DNA of 7,719 nt. It comes from DTU080 sp050945315 (GTDB lineage: Bacteria; Bacillota; Limnochordia; DTU080). The stretch covers positions 1 to 7,719 of the forward strand of contig JBMNSS010000130.1 in assembly GCA_050945315.1 (NCBI GenBank). The letters are read 5' to 3'. The notes beneath the pieces are model-generated. The model was given only the letters and a program-made list of their open reading frames with translations, did no database searches and was not told where the DNA came from. Below, in pieces: positions 1-6,363 of the stretch (position 1 is its first letter; each line of letters starts with the position of its first letter). The translations under genes were made by a program, and so were the position numbers.

Positions 1-1
1 C

Positions 2-280
2 ATTGCCGGTGTCGACGGTAAGGATACCCGCTATCAGCTGCGCGGTCGCGTGCGCTACAACCTCAATGAAGTGGGCTGGAACGGCTGGTTCTTGCTGGGT
101 ATCTTCGATCATCAGTCCACCAGCGACGGTAACGATACCGGTTCAACCCGGACCCTGGGCGCGGAGCTCTGGTATGATGTAGGTAAGGTACGCGTTGTCA
201 CCGGGTTGAACTCAGCGAAGGCTTCCAACGCTGACAAGGCGACCAACACTGTCAGTGCTGAGTTCAGACTGAAGTTCTAG
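2..280 (+). CDS. C-terminal end of an outer-membrane beta-barrel protein (partial, 5' end outside window)
   Basis: The frame is open from the left edge, so the 92 residues seen are only the tail; the in-frame GTG at position 50 is internal, not a start. The visible part is a run of strands of about 10 residues with alternating polar and hydrophobic or aromatic side chains (around RYQLRGRVRYNL, GWFLLGIFDHQS, TLGAELWYDVG, VRVVTGLNSA), separated by short loops rich in Gly, Asp, Asn and Thr. It ends SAEFRLKF, and a C-terminal Phe on the last strand is the classic recognition signal of the BAM outer-membrane insertion machinery. This fits a porin, for example the SLH-domain OmpM-like porins of diderm Firmicutes, but the N-terminal domains that would decide it are not in the window. 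Function as a channel is inferred. A strong terminator follows 40 bases after the stop. Confidence 0.75.
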   Translation: MAGVDGKDTRYQLRGRVRYNLNEVGWNGWFLLGIFDHQSTSDGNDTGSTRTLGAELWYDVGKVRVVTGLNSAKASNADKATNTVSAEFRLKF

Positions 281-320
281 TCAGATAATATCACCCACGA
301 GCACTGCTTGGGGGTACGGC

Positions 321-356
321 GAACGGACCTAGCTTGCTAGGTCCGTTCCGTTTTTT
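321..356 (+). terminator. Intrinsic terminator of the beta-barrel gene
   Basis: A perfect 12-bp stem (321-332 with 337-348) closes a CTTG tetraloop and is followed two bases later by six consecutive T (351-356). It lies 40 bases after the stop of the upstream gene and separates it from the leader of the next one. Confidence 0.92.
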
Positions 357-480
357 GCACGGGCTATCCTTATACGTGGCTGCAAGTGAGCGGAGACAAC
401 TGATCCGTGGAACCGTGTCTCTCGTGTCTGTTGAAAGGCGGAATCGGGGCGCGTCCTGTCCGATGGGTTAGAGGAGTCAA

Positions 481-526
481 GCTCCCTGCGTCGAAACAAG
501 GGATAGGAATACTGACGCAAGGGAGC
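481..526 (+). promoter_or_regulatory. Leader hairpin that buries the ribosome binding site of the next gene
   Basis: GCTCCCTGCGTC (481-492) pairs with GACGCA-A-GGGAGC (514-526): 12 bp with a single bulged A (520) and a loop of about 21 bases. The 3' arm contains the only good Shine-Dalgarno of the following gene (GGGAG, 521-525, seven bases before ATG 533), so the folded form should hide it. The anti-SD arm (CTCC, 482-485) can instead pair with GGAG at 473-476 to give a small competing hairpin that would free the site. The pairing is visible in the sequence; a regulatory role is inferred. The region between the terminator and this hairpin (357-480) holds no convincing promoter or gene, only a possible 6-bp stem at 393-398/416-421. 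Confidence 0.55.
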
Positions 527-532
527 GCATCA

Positions 533-2095
533 ATGGTGTATATCTTAAGGTGCCGGAGGCGCTGGCAGAGTTCTCTTTGTGGCTTGTGCATAGGTTTCAT
601 CGTGATGTTCTTATGTCTGCTTACTAGTTCTCGGGTATATGCCTCAGTGGGCATGGTAATCCCGGACAGACTTGAGGCTCGTGGCGACATCATCTTGGGC
701 GTTGAGCATGTCCGGGATCTCACGATCGCTGTGCAACCGGCATTGGCGTTGCGCGCTCATACAGGTGACGGAGCGCTGGAAATACACGGAGTGTGGGGTG
801 ACGAGGGCGCAGGACTGGGGCCCTATTCAACAAGTGCTGCAGTGGGTGATACCGTTGTTCAGGTATGGGGCGGGGGATATCGGAGTCAGCGCTGGGCGGA
901 CGATCAGAGCTTAGTGACACTGGTGGGTGTGGAGCATGGCGGACCCCGTCTACGCATTATGCATGGTCCGTGGGGGCTCGATTACACAACTGAGCGGACA
1001 GGTGTACGTTGGCAACGAGAGACTAAGAGGGGAGCCGGGGTCAGCACCAAAGCAGGCGCCTTAGTGATCGCGGGCCTGCCTCCACCCGAACCTGAAGAGG
1101 AATCCGAATGGGATGAGGTTACCGACGAAGTTGAGGAAGACTCCGCCAATGATCCCTCTCAGGTGGGACTACAGAGGGGCTTGGAAAGAGGTGTGCTCTT
1201 CGGAACATATCAGAACGGGATTTGGCGTCTGCAGGGTGCTTTGGCCGCGGCAGTCTCTGAGGAAGAGCCCGCAGCACAAGGCGGCCTCGCTTGGGCTCGA
1301 GCCGTGCAGATGCGCTATTCACCTCCTGGATGGCGCGTGGAGTTTCGCCATTCGCACAGGGCGGCCGGCTACACAAAATCCGGAGCCAAGGATGTCACCC
1401 AACTGAGCGTAACCCGGGCCAACGGAAAGGTGGGTGCCAGGATCTTGTGGCGCCAAGAGTCCGACCAGACAAAAGCGCCCATAGACAGCTGGACCTTAAC
1501 CGTCGGAGGACGGCCTGGTATTTCCGCCGCCGGTATAGGCTCCGTCTACACTTTGCACCAGGTGCAACGGGCCATTGGGCGCGCCTGGAGAGTCCATGTG
1601 CAGTGCCAACTCGAACCGGGTCACCATCTGAATTCCGGGTATCCGTGGATCTGGGATGATGCTTCAGTCGCCCGCTGGCAGGTCAGTCTGGAAGGTCGTT
1701 GGCCGGTGGGTCAGAACGGCGGCTTTGGAGCTCGTCTGCGCCTTGCCGAAGCGAAGAACGGTCGCCTCAGCTGGTCGTATCCTCTGTTCAGCGATGGAAG
1801 GGCGCTCTCCGCTCAATCGCATAGCGGGTTGCGTCTGGAGACACTGTTTGTAAAGAGCGTTGAACCTGGATGGCGCTTTCTTTCTGAGCTGGTTGTGGCC
1901 GAAGAGGTAAAACATGAGTATGGAAGGGATGAACTCCCTCGAGCCTCGTACTGGGCATGGCGCCCGAGTGTGGAACGCCAGCTGTCCGAACATGTGAAGC
2001 TTACCTTGGCTTTGGGAGTGCTTATGGCGGAGGAATATAGCGGGGTGCGTGTCGAAGAGATGATGCAACTGGTGCAGCTGAGATTCATCCTATAA
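533..2095 (+). CDS. Unrecognised secreted beta-rich (probable outer-membrane beta-barrel) protein
   Basis: The product has 520 residues. I chose ATG 533 over the in-frame GTG 407 because it has an SD at 521-525 and places a textbook signal peptide at the N-terminus: basic n-region (RCRRR, residues 6-10), hydrophobic core (about 15-31), and a VYA-SV cleavage site after residue 37. Starting at 407 would bury the signal peptide 42 residues in. Residues about 38-182 are beta-rich. Residues 183-208 are a Pro then Glu/Asp-rich linker with 13 acidic residues (PPPEPEEESEW onward). The remainder is a series of amphipathic strands with repeated Gly-Trp-Arg or Ala-Trp-Arg turns (PPGWRVEF, RAWRVHV, EPGWRFLS) and ends on a strand, VQLRFIL. 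This resembles an outer-membrane barrel, but the last residue is Leu, not the usual Phe or Trp. I recognise no family. The gene stands alone between a terminator and the ABC ATPase leader. Coding status is well supported by length, signal peptide and RBS; function is unknown. Confidence 0.8.
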   Translation: MVYILRCRRRWQSSLCGLCIGFIVMFLCLLTSSRVYASVGMVIPDRLEARGDIILGVEHVRDLTIAVQPALALRAHTGDGALEIHGVWGDEGAGLGPYSTSAAVGDTVVQVWGGGYRSQRWADDQSLVTLVGVEHGGPRLRIMHGPWGLDYTTERTGVRWQRETKRGAGVSTKAGALVIAGLPPPEPEEESEWDEVTDEVEEDSANDPSQVGLQRGLERGVLFGTYQNGIWRLQGALAAAVSEEEPAAQGGLAWARAVQMRYSPPGWRVEFRHSHRAAGYTKSGAKDVTQLSVTRANGKVGARILWRQESDQTKAPIDSWTLTVGGRPGISAAGIGSVYTLHQVQRAIGRAWRVHVQCQLEPGHHLNSGYPWIWDDASVARWQVSLEGRWPVGQNGGFGARLRLAEAKNGRLSWSYPLFSDGRALSAQSHSGLRLETLFVKSVEPGWRFLSELVVAEEVKHEYGRDELPRASYWAWRPSVERQLSEHVKLTLALGVLMAEEYSGVRVEEMMQLVQLRFIL

Positions 2096-2213
2096 CATCA
2101 ACCGTACAGCAGGAATGTGTTCGCTGTTGGCGAATTGTAAGGGGAAAGGTGTGGGTAGATGCTTTCTGCTCACGGCGAGCTGCCCGCGGGCTCTCTGTAG
2201 TCACCTGGCAGTA

Positions 2214-2290
2214 GTGCCCCGGTAGGGCTCATATCCGGGGGCACCAGCTATGAGTCCGACCTCTTTTTTCGGGGGTCGCAAAAAAGGAGG
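2214..2290 (+). promoter_or_regulatory. Structured leader of the sugar ABC ATPase gene: possible pseudoknot plus RBS-masking hairpin
   Basis: Stem 1: GTGCCCCGG (2214-2222) pairs with CCGGGGGCAC (2235-2244), 9 bp with one bulged G, loop 2223-2234. Stem 2: nine bases of that loop, GGGCTCATA (2225-2233), are complementary (one G.U) to TATGAGTCC (2249-2257), making an H-type pseudoknot topology. Downstream, CCTCTTTTTT (2260-2269) pairs with AAAAAAGGAGG (2280-2290) with one bulge, covering the Shine-Dalgarno. A competing hairpin, CGACCTC (2257-2263) with GGGGGTCG (2271-2278), would leave the SD free and also competes for base 2257. These pairings are directly visible; whether they form and respond to a ligand is inference. 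The msiK RNA motif was described upstream of related ATPase genes in Actinobacteria, but I cannot tell from memory whether this matches it. The rest of the gap, 2096-2213, shows no gene or clear terminator; only a GC palindrome (2182-2191) and a 5-bp TTCGC/GCGAA stem near 2120-2134 stand out. Confidence 0.5.
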
Positions 2291-2297
2291 CCACGTA

Positions 2298-3404
<1,107 letters not shown>

Positions 3405-3433
3405 GTGTCGATACGATGACTTGTATGGAAGAC

Positions 3434-3460
3434 AGGGCCGGGGAGATCCCGGCTCTTTCT
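3434..3460 (+). terminator. Probable intrinsic terminator after the ABC ATPase gene
   Basis: AGGGCCGGG (3434-3442) pairs with CCCGGCTCT (3448-3456), 9 bp with one G.U, around a GAGAT loop. It is followed by a pyrimidine-rich tail (TTTCTCT), with another short T-run at 3468-3471. The tail is less T-rich than ideal, so some read-through into the sugar kinase gene is possible. It lies 30 bases past the ATPase stop. Confidence 0.65.
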
Positions 3461-3502
3461 CTGACTGTTTTGCGCCGACAACACGACCGGGAGGTGTCGT
3501 AG

Positions 3503-4471
3503 ATGACCGAAGAACGTGTGGCGATAGGTGTCGATGTGGGAGGCACTACGTTCAGTGTGGCCTTGGTGGACCGGCAGGGTAAGATCCTTTTTTTGGATGA
3601 AGCGGAGACATTGGCTGAACAGGGCGCAGAAGCCGTAGTTGAACGGATCATCGCCTCCATCCGACGTCTTCTGGATAAAGCGGAGGTAGGGCCGGAGGGC
3701 TTGGCCGGCATCGGAATGGGCATCCCGGGCTTGCATGATCGCGAGCGGGGAGTGGTGATTACTTCCCCCAATCTGAAATGGGAGAATGTCCCGATTCGTG
3801 ATCGTGTTCGCAGTGTGATAGACACCAACTTTTACATGGACGGCGATGTACGTGTAGCGGCTATCGGTGAGAGGTACTTCGGGGCGGCCGCCGATTGTGA
3901 CAACTTCATCTTCGTCACTTTGGGGACGGGCATCGGTTCGGGTATCTTCATCGACGGACGACTGTACCGAGGACCGAACGGATATGCCGGGGAAGTAGGG
4001 CACCAGACGATAGTCGAAGCGGGTCCCCGGTGTGGTTGTGGCAACTACGGCTGTGTAGAGGCGCTGGCCGGCAACAAGGGCATAATCGAACGGGCGCGAC
4101 AGGCCCTTCAAGACGAGGATGCTCCCCTCTTGATGCAGGAGATCGGCGGTGATCTTAGTCGTATCACTCCGGCCGCACTGTATCGCGCGGCTGTAGCCGG
4201 ATGCTCTTTGTCTCGCCGCGTTCTTGCCGATACGGGACGCTATGTGGGCACTGCCATGGCCAATCTGGTGAACGTGCTCAATCCGCAGAGGATCATCATC
4301 GGCGGCGGAGTGGCTCAGGCCGGTGACATGATACTCGGGCCATTGAGGGACACAATAAAGGAAAGAGCCATGGGACCCAATGCCGAGACTGTCGAAGTCG
4401 TTCCGGCCGGGCTGGGCAACAAAGCCGGGATGCTGGGTGCTGCAAGCATGGCTTTGTTTGATCTGCAGTAG
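3503..4471 (+). CDS. glk: ROK-family sugar kinase, probable glucokinase
   Basis: This enzyme transfers the gamma-phosphate of ATP to a hexose, most likely glucose, in the cytoplasm. It has 322 residues, a normal ROK length, with an SD (GGAGGT, 3490-3495) seven bases before the ATG. The N-terminal phosphate-binding motif is GVDVGGTT (9-16). The second ATP-binding loop is TLGTGIGSG. The ROK sugar/zinc signature follows: GEVGH (163-167, His167) and CGCGNYGC (177-184), giving the usual His + three Cys zinc site, with Glu186. The C-terminal NVLNPQRIIIGGG is also typical. At the catalytic motif, usually Asn-Asp-x-Asn, this protein has Gly114-Asp115-Val-Arg; the catalytic Asp is kept. It lacks an N-terminal helix-turn-helix, so it is a kinase and not a ROK repressor. 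The isomerase gene starts 19 bases after its stop, indicating an operon. Glucose is the best guess; fructose, N-acetylmannosamine or another hexose cannot be excluded. Confidence 0.9.
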   Translation: MTEERVAIGVDVGGTTFSVALVDRQGKILFLDEAETLAEQGAEAVVERIIASIRRLLDKAEVGPEGLAGIGMGIPGLHDRERGVVITSPNLKWENVPIRDRVRSVIDTNFYMDGDVRVAAIGERYFGAAADCDNFIFVTLGTGIGSGIFIDGRLYRGPNGYAGEVGHQTIVEAGPRCGCGNYGCVEALAGNKGIIERARQALQDEDAPLLMQEIGGDLSRITPAALYRAAVAGCSLSRRVLADTGRYVGTAMANLVNVLNPQRIIIGGGVAQAGDMILGPLRDTIKERAMGPNAETVEVVPAGLGNKAGMLGAASMALFDLQ

Positions 4472-4490
4472 GTAGCCGGGAGGGATGGCG

Positions 4491-5555
4491 ATGGCGGCAA
4501 CCGGAAGGCTTGAGGACCGGGAATGGCTGAAGAGGGCTGATCCGAGCGACATGCTTGGGTTGGTGGAGGCTTTGCCTCAGCAATGTCGTGAGGCGGAGCG
4601 CATTGCGCGCAGCATGCCTTGGCCGCGCTGGAGTGACATCCGGCAGGTGGTAGTGGTGGGCATGGGCGGCTCGGCCATCAGCGCCGAGTTCCTGCGCTCT
4701 GTGGCGAGTGAGCAGGGCAACGTTCCCATAATCGTCTGTCGTAACGACAAGCTACCGGCTTGGGTTGACAAGCACTCCTTGGTCGTGGCCGTCAGTTATT
4801 CGGGGAACACGGAGGAGACTCTCGCCGCCTATGCGGCCGCCAAACAGGGCCGGGCTCGTATTGCAGTCATAACCACAGGCGGGGAGTTGGCCACTCGGGC
4901 GGTCGAGGACGGCTATCCGGTTGTTCGCATTCCGAGCGGGCTACCGCCGAGAGCCGCTATCGGCTATACGTTTGTGCCGCTTCTTGTGATGGGTGAACAG
5001 TTGGGTTTCCTGCCGGATCAAGCGGAATCCTTGGCCGAAGCGACCGAGCTGCTGGAGGGGCAGCGCGCAGTATACGGACGCATGAGTCCGGCCTCGCAAA
5101 ACCCTGCTAAGAGCCTGGCCGCGAAGCTCGTAGATCAGGTACCCTTGGTGCTCGGTACGGAAGGTCGGGGCAACGTGGCGGCATATCGTTGGAAGTGTCA
5201 ATGCAACGAAAACAGTAAAGCAGCCGCCTTCTGGAATTCTTTCCCTGAACTCACTCACAATGAGGTGGTCGGCTGGCAGCAACCGGAAGATGTCTTGCGA
5301 CGGTTGCACGTGGTGCTCTTGCGAGATACCGGTGACGGTGAGCGCAATAATCGTCGCATTGATATCACCAAACAGATCATGGGTCAAAAGGCCGAGGGCA
5401 TCACTGAATTCTGGGCCCAGGGTGATTCGCCGGTGGCGCGACTTTTGTCGTTGGTCTATCCGGGTGACTTCGTAGCCACGTATCTGGCCCTGCTATACGA
5501 GACAGATCCGACACCCATCACGGCCATTGACAAGCTCAAGCAGGCGATCAAATGA
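4491..5555 (+). CDS. Bifunctional phosphoglucose/phosphomannose isomerase
   Basis: This enzyme interconverts glucose-6-P and mannose-6-P with fructose-6-P, linking the upstream kinase to glycolysis. It has 354 residues in two SIS-type domains. Visible phosphate-binding motifs are GMGGSA (57-62) and SYSGNTEET (102-110), followed by the conserved PPRAAIGY (152-159). Glu240 (in CNENSKA) and His256 (in ELTHNEVVGW) are 16 residues apart, as are Glu203 and His219 of the Pyrobaculum aerophilum enzyme. DPTPITAIDKLK at the C-terminus supplies the expected lysine. This is the small PGI/PMI family, unrelated in size to the roughly 450-550-residue classical Pgi. I chose the second ATG, 4491, because the SD GGAGG (4479-4483) is seven bases upstream; ATG 4485 directly abuts the SD. 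Two residues are affected. No clear intrinsic terminator follows; the stop overlaps a small CGATCA-AA-TGATCG inverted repeat. Confidence 0.93.
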   Translation: MAATGRLEDREWLKRADPSDMLGLVEALPQQCREAERIARSMPWPRWSDIRQVVVVGMGGSAISAEFLRSVASEQGNVPIIVCRNDKLPAWVDKHSLVVAVSYSGNTEETLAAYAAAKQGRARIAVITTGGELATRAVEDGYPVVRIPSGLPPRAAIGYTFVPLLVMGEQLGFLPDQAESLAEATELLEGQRAVYGRMSPASQNPAKSLAAKLVDQVPLVLGTEGRGNVAAYRWKCQCNENSKAAAFWNSFPELTHNEVVGWQQPEDVLRRLHVVLLRDTGDGERNNRRIDITKQIMGQKAEGITEFWAQGDSPVARLLSLVYPGDFVATYLALLYETDPTPITAIDKLKQAIK

Positions 5556-5570
5556 TCGATGTGTGAATGA

Positions 5571-5600
5571 TTGACACGCCTTGCCAGGCAAAGGTAAACT
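5571..5600 (+). promoter_or_regulatory. Sigma-A-type promoter of the toxin-antitoxin operon with a palindrome in its spacer
   Basis: A perfect -35 box TTGACA (5571-5576) is followed after 18 bases by TAAACT (5595-5600), four of six matches to the -10 consensus. Transcription would begin near 5607, about 47 bases before the antitoxin start. The spacer contains the palindrome TTGCC-A-GGCAA (5581-5591), suitably placed for a dimeric repressor. Ribbon-helix-helix antitoxins commonly repress their own promoter, so this is a candidate operator; that role is inferred. Confidence 0.65.
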
Positions 5601-5653
5601 TGGGGTAGATGCTTGTCCGCAGACTAGGAAGTATGTGCAGAGGAGACAGGCAG

Positions 5654-5923
5654 TTGAGCAGGTCCCGACAGATTGTTGTATCCTTGCCCGAAACACTGCT
5701 GCAGCGCTTGACCCGTGAGATCGAAAACGCAAAAATGGACCGGAATGAGTTCATCTGCGAGAGCGTTGAGTATTATATGAAAGAGCGCAGACGGCGAGCT
5801 GTAAGAAGTCAGCTCATTGAGGGATACCAGGAGATGGCAGCCTTGAACCTGGAGCTCGCCTGTGAGGCCGAGGGTGACTTCGTTTGGAGCGAGTACGAAC
5901 AGGCTCTGTCGGAGGGAGAATAG
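5654..5923 (+). CDS. ndoAI: Antitoxin of a MazEF-type pair, ribbon-helix-helix, NdoAI/EndoAI-like
   Basis: This is the labile antitoxin that binds and blocks the co-encoded RNase and probably represses the operon. It has 89 residues with a TTG start at 5654, chosen because AGGAG (5641-5645) lies eight bases upstream; the in-frame ATGs at 5609 and 5633 have no comparable SD and would add residues the family lacks. The N-terminal part fits a CopG-like ribbon-helix-helix: beta strand RQIVVSLPETLL, then helices with the MDRNEFICESVEYYMKERRRR pattern (compare SRNELISQAVRAYVSER in the B. subtilis protein as I remember it). The C-terminal part, from about GYQEMAALNLELACEAEGDF, corresponds to the toxin-binding tail and is acidic. 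The toxin gene starts five bases after the stop. Confidence 0.9.
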   Translation: MSRSRQIVVSLPETLLQRLTREIENAKMDRNEFICESVEYYMKERRRRAVRSQLIEGYQEMAALNLELACEAEGDFVWSEYEQALSEGE

Positions 5924-5928
5924 GTGAT

Positions 5929-6279
5929 TTGCAGGTCCGGCGGGGGGATATTGTCTATGCCAACCTCAATCCGGTAATCGGCTCCGAGCAAGGCGGCACC
6001 CGTCCTGTATTGGTGCTGCAAAACGACATAGGTAATCGTCACAGTCCGACTACGATTGTTGCTGCTATCACATCCCGCATCAAGAAAGCTAAACTGCCTA
6101 CTCATGTTGAGATCTGTGCAGATGAATATGGTCTGGAGCGCGATTCAGTGATTCTGCTGGAACAGTTGCGGACCATCGACAAACGCAGGCTCAAAGAGAA
6201 GCTGGCCCATCTTGACAAAGAGAGCATGGATCGAGTGAACGAGGGTCTGATGATCAGCCTGGGGCTGATAGAGCTGTAG
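5929..6279 (+). CDS. ndoA: MazF/PemK-type mRNA endoribonuclease toxin, NdoA/EndoA-like
   Basis: This toxin is a sequence-specific, ribosome-independent mRNA interferase that halts growth when free of antitoxin; the B. subtilis homologue cuts at UACAU. It has 116 residues when begun at TTG 5929, the same length as B. subtilis NdoA. That start gives MQVRRGDIVYANLNPV, which lines up without gaps to MIVKRGDVYFADLSPV. The catalytic Arg25 (GGTRPVLVLQND) and Thr48 (AAITS) then fall at exactly the homologue's positions, which settles the start although TTG is weak. The block PTHVEICADEYGLERDSVILLEQLRTIDKRRL is hallmark NdoA. The nearest SD (GGAGGG, 5911-5916) is inside the antitoxin gene and about 12 bases away, so toxin translation is probably weak or coupled. 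In Bacillus this pair sits near alr; here it lies between sugar and nitrogen genes. Target specificity is not readable. Confidence 0.95.
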   Translation: MQVRRGDIVYANLNPVIGSEQGGTRPVLVLQNDIGNRHSPTTIVAAITSRIKKAKLPTHVEICADEYGLERDSVILLEQLRTIDKRRLKEKLAHLDKESMDRVNEGLMISLGLIEL

Positions 6280-6303
6280 ACCTTGATCATGTTGTGCAGA
6301 ATG

Positions 6304-6341
6304 CGCAAACGAGACTCGCAAGTCGGCGGGTCTCGTTTGCG
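6304..6341 (+). terminator. Strong stem-loop between toxin and amidase genes (terminator-like, no clear T-run)
   Basis: Positions 6304-6319 pair with 6326-6341 in a 16-bp stem (one G.T) around a six-base loop AAGTCG. It starts 24 bases after the toxin stop. What follows is GTTGTATC, not a proper T-tract, and the SD of the next gene begins only nine bases later. It may be an inefficient terminator, an attenuator, or an mRNA stabiliser or processing site that uncouples the two transcription units. The stem is certain; the role is open. Confidence 0.5.
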
Positions 6342-6363
6342 GTTGTATCAGGAGGTGTGGAAT

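Noticed and set aside
407..532. In-frame 42-residue upstream extension of the secreted protein (GTG at 407)
   Set aside because: No SD precedes 407, and the extension would place the signal peptide internally; ATG 533 has both an SD and a correct signal peptide.
357..532. Known riboswitch in the leader of the secreted protein gene (for example c-di-GMP-I, suggested by GACGCAA)
   Set aside because: Only a short fragment resembles the consensus; the surrounding conserved blocks of GEMM, SAM-I, cobalamin, ydaO and fluoride classes are absent by eye.
2153..2164. GGGTAGATGCTT shared with 5603-5614 in the toxin-antitoxin leader
   Set aside because: A single 12-base match between two places in 7.7 kb is expected about once by chance; flanking spacing differs, so no common element can be claimed.
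2250..2297. ATG 2250 as start of the ABC ATPase
   Set aside because: The 16 extra residues do not look like the family, and the strong SD with proper spacing points to GTG 2298. The segment is better explained as leader RNA.
6253..6269. ATCAGCC-TGG-GGCTGAT hairpin at the 3' end of the toxin gene
   Set aside because: It codes for the conserved ISLGLI end of the toxin, and no T-run follows; probably coincidental.
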